This document shows positions 7,751 through 15,470 of a stretch of 24,778 nucleotides of DNA, in pieces. The position numbers and the translations under genes are program-made. Source of the stretch: a virus; the IMG/VR virus record IMGVR_UViG_3300032047_000122, positions 1-24,778 of that record. The stretch is one strand, 5' to 3'. The notes below the pieces were generated by a model. That model ran no database searches, was not told the DNA's origin, and saw nothing but the letters and a program-made list of their open reading frames with translations. Numbering within the stretch: position 1 is the first letter of the stretch; every line of letters starts with the position of its first letter.

Positions 7751-8136
7751 TTCTTCATCTCCAATCCAGACTTGACTGGTTTCTTTCTTTTCTTTGTTAA
7801 TTCTTTTTGTCTGACTTTAGGTAATAGTTTCTTTGCAATCTTGGCGATCACTGCTTGTTTCTTTGCAAGTCTTTTCTCTATATCTTTTTTAAGACCTATT
7901 CCTAAATCTGCTTTATCTTTATTTTTGATAATCTTTTTAATTAGAATATTACGTGCTTGTTTTCTGGCACGATTCATAAGTTTTTTCGGGTCGATGATGA
8001 CTCTTTTTGCGGCCTTCTTTCTTGCTCTTAAGATTTTGTTTTTGTTTTTCCTAAAGGAAGCACGTTTCTTCATACGAGTTTGTAGTGAATCTACCTCGTG
8101 TAAATCTGTTTCGCAAAATTCTTTAAAACTCTTCAT
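7747..8136 (-). CDS. Very basic capsid-internal-like protein
   Basis: 129 aa, about 40 percent Lys plus Arg by eye, with almost no aromatic residues. It begins MKSFKEFCETDLHEV, a capsid-targeting-like start (MK-S/T-aromatic-x-E-aromatic-x-x-E), and continues with repeated basic helices (RMKKRASFRKNKNKILRARK, KKLMNRARKQARNIL, KKDIEKRLAKKQAVIAKIAK). T4 internal proteins IPI-IPIII are likewise small, basic and carry this kind of N-terminus, which the prohead protease removes before DNA packaging. The ATG overlaps the upstream stop as TAATG, and its own stop overlaps the next GTG. Similar basic proteins are, from memory, widespread in marine T4-like phages. A nucleic-acid-binding internal head protein is the best guess, not proven. 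Confidence 0.75.
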   Translation of the reverse strand: MKSFKEFCETDLHEVDSLQTRMKKRASFRKNKNKILRARKKAAKRVIIDPKKLMNRARKQARNILIKKIIKNKDKADLGIGLKKDIEKRLAKKQAVIAKIAKKLLPKVRQKELTKKRKKPVKSGLEMKK

Positions 8137-9347
8137 TACTTATTCCAATTTTTTGCTACTGTAAAGTTATTTAGTGAGAATTCCATACGATCTACCAGTT
8201 TTACTGCTTTACCTTGCTGATCAATAGCAACATAACCTTCTGGGTTTACAACCTTATACCCTCTGTCTGTTTGTGCAAATGTGCCAATAGACTTAACTCT
8301 ATTCAATGCATCTACAATAATCTTTTTAGAATCGATTAGACCTTTCTGAAAATCTGTAAGTGCTGTAATACATTTCTTTAGTCTACGTAACTCTGAAAGT
8401 GATTGTTGTTTAATTTCTTCTTTAATTTGTTTTGTTTTTTCCATCTTGACTTTAGCAATTATCTTTTCGTCAAAATATTTTTCGACATACTTTAAATAAT
8501 CTGGATATGACGGATCAAATTTGCCTGCTCTTATCTTCGAGTTAACATATGTTTTATAGTTGGCACCTACTGCCGATTTACTGCCAAACATATCCATAAT
8601 CTTCTGAAAACTTTGCAGGTCTTTCTTTGTGATATTTCTAAAGGTCTTTCCAACGTTTGTCAAGTGTCTTGACAATGCTACAGATTCTTTGGCAGTCATG
8701 GATCCATTACCACTTACGTCTCTGTAAGTAGCATCATCTATCCACACATCTTTATTATGACCTAGTGATGAGATATCTGCACCAAATTTTGCAGACAAAT
8801 CTGCAAGTGTAGAACCTGTATATGTTGTATGAAATACTATACCGTATTTTGCTTGATCGATTGCATTACCAAGTGGTGATCCTTGTAATGCGGCATATAG
8901 TATTGTGTTAGGTTGAAATGTGATATAATCTAACTCACCAATCTTTGTGTTTTTCTTATCTGATGAAGTGAACATTAAGTCACCTTGAAGTATTTTATCA
9001 CCCCACGATAACTTAGATAGATATCTAAATGACTGTAAAAACTTGTCCTCGAGATCACCAGAGAGTTCTGGTGCATCTTTAATCTGTTGTTCAGACGTAT
9101 AGTGTAGTTGTTTCTTAGTAAAGAGAGACTTCTTAGCAACAAAAAAGTTACCAGTCTCGGGATGTTTCCCTGCCCATATAGCAGGAGCACCGTCCCACTT
9201 CACTGTCATATTTACTCTTTTCTTTGAGTGACCTTTGAGCATGTTACGAAGTTCTAAAAGAAAATAGATAGAGGCACGACCACCATCAATTCCGTTATTG
9301 ATGATTTCGTCTTCTAAATGCTCTAAGTGTAAGTTCTGAACTGCCAT
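8136..9347 (-). CDS. KxDG-motif protein, possible ligase-fold nucleotidyltransferase (DUF6267-like)
   Basis: 403 aa. Residues 47-60 read MTVKWDGAPAIWAG; K50-W-D52-G53 fits the KxDG motif I where covalent nucleotidyltransferases (DNA/RNA ligases, capping enzymes) take up AMP or GMP. Further along, ILQGDLMF (119-126) sits where motif III (xxGExx) would be, and AKYGIVFHTTY (167-176) resembles motif IV (DGIVxK-like). The motif V Lys-x-Lys is not obvious. I recall the family as DUF6267, without known activity. The gene follows a 59-nt gap that holds CATAAATA (9384-9391) and a TTACTAACAGGAATAT box; the ATG itself has no strong Shine-Dalgarno. It opens the long late run to the left. An RNA or DNA ligase-like role is inference from motifs. 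Confidence 0.7.
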   Translation of the reverse strand: MAVQNLHLEHLEDEIINNGIDGGRASIYFLLELRNMLKGHSKKRVNMTVKWDGAPAIWAGKHPETGNFFVAKKSLFTKKQLHYTSEQQIKDAPELSGDLEDKFLQSFRYLSKLSWGDKILQGDLMFTSSDKKNTKIGELDYITFQPNTILYAALQGSPLGNAIDQAKYGIVFHTTYTGSTLADLSAKFGADISSLGHNKDVWIDDATYRDVSGNGSMTAKESVALSRHLTNVGKTFRNITKKDLQSFQKIMDMFGSKSAVGANYKTYVNSKIRAGKFDPSYPDYLKYVEKYFDEKIIAKVKMEKTKQIKEEIKQQSLSELRRLKKCITALTDFQKGLIDSKKIIVDALNRVKSIGTFAQTDRGYKVVNPEGYVAIDQQGKAVKLVDRMEFSLNNFTVAKNWNK

Positions 9348-9383
9348 AGTAGTATTTTAACATATTCCTGTTAGTAATACTAC

Positions 9384-9391
9384 TATTTATG
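9384..9391 (-). promoter_or_regulatory. Late-promoter-like element CATAAATA
   Basis: Matches NATAAATA, the relaxed form of the T4 late promoter in marine T4-like phages. It lies 36 nt upstream of the ATG at 9347 and is followed by a TTACTAACAGGAATAT box. The predicted start near 9378 would give a leader of about 31 nt. Confidence 0.45.
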
Positions 9392-9406
9392 CTATTTTAT
9401 TTCTGT

Positions 9407-9814
9407 TTATTCTGAAGGTGGTGCTTCTGCGGGTGGTAGTTCAGTATCATCTACTCTACCTGCATCAATGTGTGCTTGAACTTCTGCAATGTTATTATCC
9501 ATTTCAACAACTTTTGCTTTTTGGGCGGCAAGTCCATCTGCATCATCATCGACACCATCATTGTTAAATGATGTCCAGAGTTCCCAAATAAAGTTCTCAT
9601 CTTCTGTACCATTATTACCATCTAAACTAGAATTGTTTGATCTCCAGTCGGCCCAGAATGCAGTTGCACCTCCAGTTCCTGTAAATGTGTGCGAAGTATC
9701 GTTTCTGTATACTGTGAATGTGTTTGAATTTACACCTTCGACCCAATCAATTTTCTTTTGAAGATAATCTCTGTGTGCTTCTAAGTCTGCTTTTAAATCT
9801 GTGAATTTGGCCAT
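9407..9814 (-). CDS. Unknown acidic protein
   Basis: 135 aa, ATG preceded by GGAGG 5 nt upstream. The first 30 residues form an amphipathic helix (MAKFTDLKADLEAHRDYLQK). The middle (30-90) is rich in Thr, Asn, Gly and Trp (DTSHTFTGTGGATAFWADWR), more like a beta-rich exposed domain. A second helix follows (LAAQKAKVVEMDNNIAEVQA), and the tail is Pro/Glu-rich (ELPPAEAPPSE). Helices at both ends around a compact insert resemble small phage fibre-associated or coiled-coil decoration proteins, but there is no family match I can name. Upstream is the 57-aa ORF, 30 nt away. Confidence 0.75.
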   Translation of the reverse strand: MAKFTDLKADLEAHRDYLQKKIDWVEGVNSNTFTVYRNDTSHTFTGTGGATAFWADWRSNNSSLDGNNGTEDENFIWELWTSFNNDGVDDDADGLAAQKAKVVEMDNNIAEVQAHIDAGRVDDTELPPAEAPPSE

Positions 9815-9844
9815 TAGTCCTCCGACTTTTTAATACAATACTAT

Positions 9845-10018
9845 TTAGTTTTTTGAGAGTGGGGACGACGACAATTTCTCAGAAATTTGAGAAATTTTTT
9901 GATTTAATATTTCTGCTTGGCGATCTCTGTTCTCTTCTTTTGCCAATTTTAAATCTTTCTTTAGTTGTACTTTCTGACTAATTAACTGTATAACTTCTGT
10001 TGGTTTTAAATTCTTCAT
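9845..10018 (-). CDS. 57-aa coiled-coil protein coupled to the lipoprotein gene
   Basis: Short gene of 58 codons including stop. The ATG at 10018 overlaps the stop of the large lipoprotein gene as TGATG, so it is probably translated by re-initiation. The product starts MKNLKPTEVIQLISQKVQLK and is almost entirely a charged helix with heptad-like spacing of Leu and Ile (ISQKVQLKKDLKLAK, ILNQKISQISEKL). It has no membrane segment or signal. A partner or regulator of the lipoprotein is possible from the coupling alone. An inverted repeat in the 3' part of the gene (TTTCTC ... GAGAAA) may be incidental to the ISQISEK coding. Confidence 0.6.
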   Translation of the reverse strand: MKNLKPTEVIQLISQKVQLKKDLKLAKEENRDRQAEILNQKISQISEKLSSSPLSKN

Positions 10019-11463
10019 CACATATTATTTGAACAAACATCGTATGCCTCATTGCCTGTCCAAACCTCTCCTGTCGATACATTCTGACATGTTTGTTCTT
10101 GACCAGAGTTATTCTGCTCATGGTACCTCCATGGGTCATTTGATATCCAGTGTGCATCACTATCAAATAACATGTATCTATTGTTTGTAATGTTATTTAT
10201 GTCAACATTTAGGTCTTGCATTTCAAGATATAAACTTTCTAATGTGTATTCATTTAGACTCGATGCTAGTTGCTCTATGTCATAATCTAAGTATGTATTA
10301 GATGAATTTATTATACTGAGTGTGTAACCTTGTATTAGACCAACGTGAAACCTTCTTTCAACTGGCGTTTGTACGTATCGTGTAATGTTGATGTTTTCAA
10401 ATGTGCCAAATTCAATTGCATTCTCACCATCTACCATATCAAAGATTACTTTTATGTCATTAAAGATTGCTTCTTTACTCTCAATCTTGCCTGAAATATG
10501 TAAGTTTCCGTATTGATTTAGATTTTCTAAAGTGATTGCATATTCTTCGCCTTCAGAATTGATTAATGTTCCGTTCTCTGTTGCTGTAAGATTGAGATAG
10601 TTTCTCTCTGTATAGTATACCCACGTATCATCTTCTGAGAAGTCTGTGGAGTTATTGATATCGAATGTGATAGTAGTGAACTCTTCATCATTCATAATCG
10701 CATTCCATAACTCATAGTCAATTGGTGCATGAAAGTCTGTGCCATAATTGACACTGAGTAACTCACCCACTTTATAGATAGTGGTCATGAAGTCTACAAT
10801 TCTTTCACCCTGTCTCTGTAATACTGCATCGCCACTTGCAATGTAATCATCATAGAATGTAAATATGTCTCTATTCCATTGATTAGAGAGTTGGTCGACT
10901 ACTTCTTGTATCTCTGAGATAACATTCAGTGCTATTTGATCTGCTAATGTACCACACGAATCACTAACTGATATGTTATTGCCTGTTGTATAATCTGTAA
11001 CGAATGATGCAAACAGACTTGTGAATGGTGTAACGTTTGCTTGTTCAACTTCTGAGTCGTATTCGTAAGGATAATACATCATAGTATATGCATTCTCTAC
11101 GTACCCTCTATCTGAATCATAAGCACCTACGGGAACCTCTGCGATTCTAGGTCTATTATAAAAGCAACTTGAAGTAAAGTTATCTATCTCAGAAAACTGG
11201 TCAGACTCCCAATAATAAATTTCGTTTACAGTGTCTTCGTAAGCATAGGGTTCACCAGGATCTTTAGTTAGATTCCAATTCATATCAACGAAGACGTTAG
11301 CACCACTAACATAACCATCGATTACTTTAGTTGTACCAATATTTGTTGACGTTTGTACGGGTGGTGTAATTGTTTGAATCTCTAGTGCAAGAGGAGTTAC
11401 TGAACCCCCACCACCACATGCTGTAAGTAGCATGACACCAGATATCAATATAGCATTTCTCAT
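10018..11463 (-). CDS. Large secreted lipoprotein of bacterial type
   Basis: 481 aa from the ATG at 11463. A start five codons upstream (TTG) is less likely because it lies in the -10 element. Residues 1-16 (MRNAILISGVMLLTAC) are a lipoprotein signal peptide with lipobox LTAC; Cys16 is the acylated residue. The following GGGGS suggests outer-membrane sorting (no Asp at +2). The mature part begins with a Thr-rich linker, then VIDGYVSGANVFVDMNWNLT, a motif like that in bacterial surface proteins (GYLSGAxVFLDLNxNG), and ends in a Cys pair region (EQTCQNVSTGEVW ... YDVCSNNM). No catalytic site was recognised. It has its own sigma70-like promoter and no Shine-Dalgarno. It may modify the infected cell surface, block superinfection or be captured host DNA; I cannot decide. 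Confidence 0.8.
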   Translation of the reverse strand: MRNAILISGVMLLTACGGGGSVTPLALEIQTITPPVQTSTNIGTTKVIDGYVSGANVFVDMNWNLTKDPGEPYAYEDTVNEIYYWESDQFSEIDNFTSSCFYNRPRIAEVPVGAYDSDRGYVENAYTMMYYPYEYDSEVEQANVTPFTSLFASFVTDYTTGNNISVSDSCGTLADQIALNVISEIQEVVDQLSNQWNRDIFTFYDDYIASGDAVLQRQGERIVDFMTTIYKVGELLSVNYGTDFHAPIDYELWNAIMNDEEFTTITFDINNSTDFSEDDTWVYYTERNYLNLTATENGTLINSEGEEYAITLENLNQYGNLHISGKIESKEAIFNDIKVIFDMVDGENAIEFGTFENINITRYVQTPVERRFHVGLIQGYTLSIINSSNTYLDYDIEQLASSLNEYTLESLYLEMQDLNVDINNITNNRYMLFDSDAHWISNDPWRYHEQNNSGQEQTCQNVSTGEVWTGNEAYDVCSNNM

Positions 11464-11469
11464 ACGAAC

Positions 11470-11499
11470 ATTATACAATAATAATGAGTATGTTGTCTA
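11470..11499 (-). promoter_or_regulatory. sigma70-like promoter giving a leaderless lipoprotein mRNA
   Basis: TAGACA (11494-11499), an 18-nt spacer and a perfect TATAAT (11470-11475). The ATG at 11463 starts exactly 6 nt after the -10 element, where transcription would normally begin, and no Shine-Dalgarno exists. The first three bases of the -35 are the TAG stop codon of the upstream gene. An A-tract followed by CCCTC precedes the -35, as at the other early-type promoters here. Confidence 0.65.
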
Positions 11500-11973
11500 G
11501 AGGGTTTTTAGTATTGGAACTTGAATGAAGGGATTAGATAGTTCTTCTATTTTATCGTTTACATCAAATGCAATTGTGATTCTTTTCTCTGTAAACTTCG
11601 TGTTTGATACGACTCTATGTTTAAGATTGCCTGGACCTATATACATGCTACCGACTTCATTCTCTATTTTTCCATCTTTGAATTCAGTTACAGTATCGTG
11701 TGGTCTTATACTGAGATACCCATGAAATAAAGACTGGTGATCATGCCAGTCTAGTAGTTCATCTTCTGAGTGATAATTAATCCATGCTTTTACAAAGATT
11801 GTTTCTGAATCACCCTCATAGTACTCACATATGATTGATAAGAGTTCATCGAATACTACGTTATAATGTGGTAGACCTCTTAAGAGTGTGATTGCATTAT
11901 ACTTCATATAATGTGCTGTAGAACCCTTGAAGTCATTGTCTGACTCTTTAAAATAGGGTGCATAGAATTTCAT
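11497..11973 (-). CDS. 2OG-Fe(II) oxygenase-like protein (double-stranded beta-helix)
   Basis: 158 aa from the ATG at 11973. A longer reading frame runs into the tRNA-Ser gene and is rejected. The segment WHDHQSLFHGYLSI (76-89) supplies a candidate proximal metal motif (H77-x-H79; the classical form is HxD/E). YIGPGNLKHRVVSN (111-124) supplies a distal His119, and R131 in KRITIAFD lies 12 residues later, where the 2-oxoglutarate-binding Arg sits. Together these suggest a cupin/2OG-oxygenase fold of the kind common in marine T4-like phages. The unusual H-x-H and the small size leave room for a non-catalytic protein. No clear Shine-Dalgarno precedes the start. The substrate is unknown. Confidence 0.6.
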   Translation of the reverse strand: MKFYAPYFKESDNDFKGSTAHYMKYNAITLLRGLPHYNVVFDELLSIICEYYEGDSETIFVKAWINYHSEDELLDWHDHQSLFHGYLSIRPHDTVTEFKDGKIENEVGSMYIGPGNLKHRVVSNTKFTEKRITIAFDVNDKIEELSNPFIQVPILKTL

Positions 11974-12038
11974 CAAGTTATCAACGTGTCTACCCAAGAT
12001 ATCATGATGTTCTTCAACACTTTTTAATTTGTAAAGTC

Positions 12039-12128
12039 TGGCGGAGAGGGAGGGATTCGAACCCTCGATACGATCTCTCGTATGCTGGTTTTCAAGACCA
12101 GTGCGTTCAACCACTCTGCCACCTCTCC
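12039..12128 (-). tRNA. tRNA-Ser(UGA)
   Basis: Full cloverleaf: acceptor GGAGAGG pairs with CCTCTCC, followed by an encoded GCCA end. The anticodon arm is CTGGT-CTTGAAA-ACCAG with anticodon TGA at 12092-12094. The long variable arm ATACGA-GAGA-TCGTAT is the class II (Ser) signature, and the T arm is GAGGG-TTCGAAT-CCCTC. It reads UCA codons, which are frequent in AT-rich genomes. Its 5' 22 nt overlap the 3' end of the neighbouring small gene. Confidence 0.95.
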
Positions 12129-12295
12129 TGTTCTATCTTTTTCAAAACTTTATTATATCCTGCAAGTTCACCATATAACTGTCCTCTAATATGATCTGGT
12201 ATATCTTTGACTGTTGTATGGCCTTGTAATTTCCTTAAAATAACTTTTTTCTGTACATGAATGTATTCAATTAGGTCTGTCATATCAGGTTTCAT
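12107..12295 (-). CDS. Small conserved protein between two tRNA genes
   Basis: 62 aa from the ATG at 12295, chosen because GAGG lies 6 nt upstream; an in-frame ATG at 12307 has no such site. The product is basic and helical (MTDLIEYIHVQKKVILRKLQ, then DIPDHIRGQLYGELAGYNKV) and reads as a real protein with conserved-looking residues. I recall similar short proteins in marine T4-like phages but cannot name a function. The last 22 nt, including the stop TGA, lie in the 5' acceptor and D-arm region of tRNA-Ser. The two products therefore share sequence. Confidence 0.65.
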   Translation of the reverse strand: MKPDMTDLIEYIHVQKKVILRKLQGHTTVKDIPDHIRGQLYGELAGYNKVLKKIEQERWQSG

Positions 12296-12311
12296 TTTTT
12301 GCCTCATAAAT

Positions 12312-12387
12312 TGGCGTCCCTGCTAGGACTCGAACCTAGAATAGAAGTTTAGAAGACTACTGTGATATCCTGTTTCACCACAGGGAC
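12312..12387 (-). tRNA. tRNA-Arg(UCU)
   Basis: 76 nt. Acceptor GTCCCTG pairs with CAGGGAC, with encoded GCCA. The D stem is GTGA/TCAC. The anticodon arm is GTAGT-CTTCTAA-ACTTC with anticodon TCT; one U-U mismatch lies in the anticodon stem. The T arm is CTAGG-TTCGAGT-CCTAG. It would read AGA, the favoured Arg codon in AT-rich genes. It lies 10 nt downstream of the helicase stop, so it may be cut out of the helicase transcript. Confidence 0.93.
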
Positions 12388-12397
12388 AATTAAATTG

Positions 12398-13783
12398 TTA
12401 AATTTTAAAGTCTGAGAATTTTGATCTTCCTCTATCAGCAACAGGTATAGAATCATCATATTGATCCGCACTGTCTACAAGTTCTTCTTGTGCTTCTTGT
12501 TCTACATCATAGAACTTCATTCGTGATCGATCAACACCAATTACAAATCTTTTAAAGATTGTTGGATCATTGTATCGATTCTTTAATTGTTTTACCACCA
12601 TCTGATCTAACTCTTCTAGTTCATCACTTGTAATCAATGCGAACATAAGATCAGCAGTTGCTGGTAAACCAAAACTTTCTGAAGTGTCTTCTAGTCCAAT
12701 ATCAGATGAACCATAACCACTTCTTGTAGTCTGAGTTGCACTTACGATTGGTACATCGAACTCAACTGCAAGACCACGTAATTCTTCAGCAATACTCTTT
12801 ACTAATGTGTAAGAGTTTGCACCAGCACCTGGTTTGATTCGGTGTGATGCACAAATGTTTAGATAATCTATGAAGATGATATCAGGTCGAAAATCTTTTT
12901 TGATATCAAGTTCTTGTAATAGATGTCTGAAATGCCCTACATGTGCTGAAGCAGTAGGGTATTCTTTGACAATCAATTTACCTGTTGTCTTATTCTTAAG
13001 ACGTTGTATCTTTGTTTCAAATTGTTTCTTAGATAGATCTGGTATTTCTTTAATTGGTATGTTCAATGTATTTGCATCGATACGTTCTGCAATCTTCTCT
13101 TCTGACATTTCCATAGTCAAGTATAGAACGTTCTTACCCATCATTAAACATGATGATGCTTGGTGACACATGAACATAGATTTACCAACACCAGTACCAG
13201 CAAGACAAATATTTAAAGTCTTGTTTGGCAAACCACCTTTAGTAATCTTGTTGAAGTATTCTAAATCAAATGGAATCTTTTCTTCTTCTTTGTTATAGAA
13301 TTCAAATCGATCTTCATAATCTTCTATGACATCATGACCGATATGTGAATCAAATGATACTGCAAGGGCATCTTTAAGAAGGTCTGGTATTTCACCTGTT
13401 GATCTCTGAGACTTTTTATCGAGAACTTCGATGGAGTCCATGACTGCAATATAGATTGCTCTATCTTTGCACCACTGTTCCGTCTCATCAACTATCCACT
13501 CAAATGCGGACTCTTCTGTATTTTTCTTTAAGTGATCTAACAGTAGTTTTGACTCTTGTACAACTTTCTCATTGACTGAGGTTATGTTGTCAAGATTAAT
13601 GAGAAGTGCTTCTGCTGTTGGATTTTTTGTATACTTATCGAAATATTCTGAGGCCAGTTTGAAAACTAACTGCTCAGAAGAGTCGGTGAAATACTCTGAC
13701 CTAAGAAATGGAATGACCTTTCTTGTGAAAGATTCATTCTGAATCAGATTCTTCAGTATTGTTTGTTCTAGTCTTGTTTCCAT
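12398..13783 (-). CDS. 41: Replicative DNA helicase, T4 gp41 type
   Basis: 461 aa (T4 gp41 is 475). DnaB-family 5'-3' helicase that would unwind the fork and work with the primase and polymerase. Walker A is AGTGVGKS at 195-202, Walker B is [10 protein letters not shown] at 301-310, and the flanking [17 protein letters not shown] and [19 protein letters not shown] match the T4 protein closely. The N-terminal helical domain (about 1-150) shows the T4-like SFDSHIGHD junction at 143-151. The ATG lies 50 nt inside the end of uvsX, with no strong Shine-Dalgarno, so it probably relies on coupling. The order 41-uvsX is the same as in T4, but the T4 gene 40 between them is missing. The C-terminus is short and ends KFSDFKI. 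Confidence 0.95.
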   Translation of the reverse strand: METRLEQTILKNLIQNESFTRKVIPFLRSEYFTDSSEQLVFKLASEYFDKYTKNPTAEALLINLDNITSVNEKVVQESKLLLDHLKKNTEESAFEWIVDETEQWCKDRAIYIAVMDSIEVLDKKSQRSTGEIPDLLKDALAVSFDSHIGHDVIEDYEDRFEFYNKEEEKIPFDLEYFNKITKGGLPNKTLNICLAGTGVGKSMFMCHQASSCLMMGKNVLYLTMEMSEEKIAERIDANTLNIPIKEIPDLSKKQFETKIQRLKNKTTGKLIVKEYPTASAHVGHFRHLLQELDIKKDFRPDIIFIDYLNICASHRIKPGAGANSYTLVKSIAEELRGLAVEFDVPIVSATQTTRSGYGSSDIGLEDTSESFGLPATADLMFALITSDELEELDQMVVKQLKNRYNDPTIFKRFVIGVDRSRMKFYDVEQEAQEELVDSADQYDDSIPVADRGRSKFSDFKI

Positions 13784-14786
13784 ATTTAAAATATTCTTGT
13801 ACTACCTTTTCTAATTGTTCCATCACATCTTCTGTGAAGTATTTTTCTGGGTTGTTGTTGATAGTTTTCCCAAATTCTGTTTTACCATTAGGTAATTTAA
13901 CTCTTGTTGATGCTTTCTCAAATACACCTGATGCAAGTGCTAAGTCTAGTAAACCATAGTATCTGTCGAGTCCTTTATCATATGATAATCTGACATCGAC
14001 GATTCTGTTCTCTACAGTCAATCTTGATTTTGCATTCTTACAGTGTATAATATTTCCTACAACTTCACTACCCTCTTTTTCTTTTTTCTTTGAAAGATAT
14101 ACGATTGAAGATGCGGCGTACTTAAGACCAGACCCTCCACCCATTTCTTTCTGTGGGAACATTGAACCAATTACATCGTAAGTATGATTTGTTACAATCA
14201 TTGGAACACCTGCTCTACCGAGTTTAAGTGTAAGAACTCTGAAAGCACCTTTAACTAATTGGGAACGAGTCATGTCTCTAGTTTCTTTACCATCTGCTGT
14301 GTCTTCGATCTCTTTGGTAGTAGATAACATGCCAAGAGAATCTAAACAAAACATCATTGGTGGACGTTTTGACTCGTCTGTTTCAAGATACTTATCAAGT
14401 ATGGATATTGCCTGTGTTCTGAATTCTTGAACTGTTACCACGGGCACAATAACAATTCTGTTTGAATCGATACCTCTTTCTTCAATCATTTCTTTTGTGA
14501 TTGCAGATTCAGATTCGAAATAAATTACTGCTGAATCTGGATTATCAGCAAGAAACTGTTTAACCATTCCTAATGCAAAGAATGTTTTACCAGTTGCTGA
14601 TTCACCTGCGATTGCAGTAATTTTGTTTTTTGGAAGTCCACCATATAGTGAACCCGATAATAAAGCATTAAAGATGTAACTACCCGAATCGACGAATGAG
14701 TCAACATCACCTGCTTGAACACCATCTGCAACGATGTTCGCAAACTCGTTACCTGATGCTTTTACTAAGTCTTTAATAAATGACAT
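13734..14786 (-). CDS. uvsX: RecA-like recombinase UvsX
   Basis: 350 aa from the ATG at 14786, chosen because GAGAGG lies 5 nt upstream; a GTG two codons earlier is in frame but less likely. It forms filaments on single-stranded DNA and drives strand exchange and recombination-dependent replication in T4. Walker A is GESATGKT at 61-68. The Walker B/L1 regions ([39 protein letters not shown]) and the TNHTYDVIG and [20 protein letters not shown] segments match T4 UvsX closely. It is a little shorter than T4 UvsX (391 aa), with a shorter acidic C-tail (NNTEESDSE). It has its own promoter just upstream and overlaps the helicase gene by 50 nt. Confidence 0.95.
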   Translation of the reverse strand: MSFIKDLVKASGNEFANIVADGVQAGDVDSFVDSGSYIFNALLSGSLYGGLPKNKITAIAGESATGKTFFALGMVKQFLADNPDSAVIYFESESAITKEMIEERGIDSNRIVIVPVVTVQEFRTQAISILDKYLETDESKRPPMMFCLDSLGMLSTTKEIEDTADGKETRDMTRSQLVKGAFRVLTLKLGRAGVPMIVTNHTYDVIGSMFPQKEMGGGSGLKYAASSIVYLSKKKEKEGSEVVGNIIHCKNAKSRLTVENRIVDVRLSYDKGLDRYYGLLDLALASGVFEKASTRVKLPNGKTEFGKTINNNPEKYFTEDVMEQLEKVVQEYFKYGNKTRTNNTEESDSE

Positions 14787-14810
14787 ATTCACCTCTCATA
14801 ATGTATATTC

Positions 14811-14839
14811 AGTATACTATGTAGTGAGTTATTTGTCTA
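14811..14839 (-). promoter_or_regulatory. sigma70-like promoter of uvsX
   Basis: TAGACA (14834-14839), a 17-nt spacer and TATACT (14811-14816). GAAAAAACAC immediately precedes the -35, giving an UP-element-like A-tract. The leader would be about 18 nt and contain the GAGAGG Shine-Dalgarno. It also contains an 8-codon mini-ORF (ATG at 14799) that overlaps the uvsX start in another frame. The -35 lies within the end of the small membrane protein gene. Confidence 0.6.
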
Positions 14840-15011
14840 GTGTTTTTTCTGGATTATCTTCAAATGTTTTATCGCACAAACGTGTACGATACATTGTGTG
14901 TTCTTTCATCATTTCTGATAAAATTTTTAATTGAGTTTCAATATGAACTATGAAACCGAAAATGACACAGATCATACATATGTAAAATATGTCCATGCCT
15001 GTAATCATCAT
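14829..15011 (-). CDS. Small single-pass membrane protein
   Basis: 60 aa. One hydrophobic segment at residues 7-23 (DIFYICMICVIFGFIVHI) is followed by a charged helix (QLKILSEMMKEHTMYRTRL) and an acidic end. Its ATG overlaps the nuclease stop as ATGA (two consecutive ATGs; the second may be used). Orientation is probably N-in, with the tail in the periplasm or cytoplasm depending on the charges. No family was recognised. It sits between nuclease and uvsX, in the T4 region that holds imm (superinfection immunity), so a membrane role in exclusion is a guess. A spanin-like role is also possible, but 60 aa is short. Confidence 0.7.
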   Translation of the reverse strand: MMITGMDIFYICMICVIFGFIVHIETQLKILSEMMKEHTMYRTRLCDKTFEDNPEKTLDK

Positions 15012-15448
15012 AACTCTACTACACCTTTCTCTAAAAGAATATCTCTATTCGTAAGATGATTGTTTGCTATGTCTTCTTTGGATTGCCCATCGTATGGAAC
15101 TGCATGATTATCTTCAATCATTTGTGCATTGGCACAAAACTTTGTTTCGTATGTTGGATGTCCGACATTGTCCCAACAATATAAGTCACCTAAGATTCTT
15201 CCGAACTTGCCTTTGTCATGTGATACAAGTGTGATTTTTTCACAAGCACCTAACATTTCTTTTAGATGTTTCTTTGATGCCTTTCCGAATTTCTTTTCTA
15301 CTAAGTCTCTAGTTCTGGATTCTGGTGTATCAATACCTTTCATTCTGACTCTTTGCTTTTTATAAGTCATACCAAAACCGAGATCGATGTCTACGTCTAC
15401 TGTATCACCGTCAACTATCTTAACTACTTTTACGTTATATTCATACAT
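15008..15448 (-). CDS. Staphylococcal-nuclease-like (SNase/TNase) protein
   Basis: 146 aa. Expected Ca2+-dependent endonuclease. Residues IVDGDTVDVDIDLGFG (11-26) give the beta-strand with D13. RVRMKGIDTPESR (33-45) gives R35, D40, T41 and E43, the same numbers as in the classical nuclease, and KFGRILGDLY (81-90) supplies R84 in place of R87. All catalytic residues are therefore present. No signal peptide is seen, so it acts in the host cytoplasm, for example in host DNA breakdown or recombination. No Shine-Dalgarno precedes the ATG. TATAAATA sits 11 nt upstream, and an overlapping AATAAATA ends 7 nt before the ATG. It overlaps the next gene by 4 nt. Confidence 0.85.
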   Translation of the reverse strand: MYEYNVKVVKIVDGDTVDVDIDLGFGMTYKKQRVRMKGIDTPESRTRDLVEKKFGKASKKHLKEMLGACEKITLVSHDKGKFGRILGDLYCWDNVGHPTYETKFCANAQMIEDNHAVPYDGQSKEDIANNHLTNRDILLEKGVVEL

Positions 15449-15459
15449 AATGTTTTATT

Positions 15460-15467
15460 TATTTATA
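15460..15467 (-). promoter_or_regulatory. T4-like late promoter TATAAATA of the nuclease gene
   Basis: Perfect T4 late consensus, overlapping a second AATAAATA shifted by 4 nt (15456-15463). It lies directly downstream of the CAAGGGGAC hairpin, giving a hairpin-then-promoter boundary. The transcript would have only a few leader bases before the ATG at 15448. Confidence 0.6.
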
Positions 15468-15470
15468 ATG

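Noticed and set aside
9870-9900. Inverted repeat TTTCTC ... GAGAAA as a terminator.
   Set aside because: It lies within the 57-aa gene and reflects repeated Ile-Ser-Gln/Glu-Lys codons. No U-run follows.
11974-12114. Longer N-terminus of the 2OG-like protein (MVERTGLENQHTRDRIEGSN).
   Set aside because: Those codons are the tRNA-Ser sequence itself; the ATG at 11973 lies outside the tRNA.
11958-12194. Plus-strand frame reading RRGRDSNPRYDLS.
   Set aside because: This is the classic false peptide from the antisense of a tRNA gene (tRNA-Ser here).
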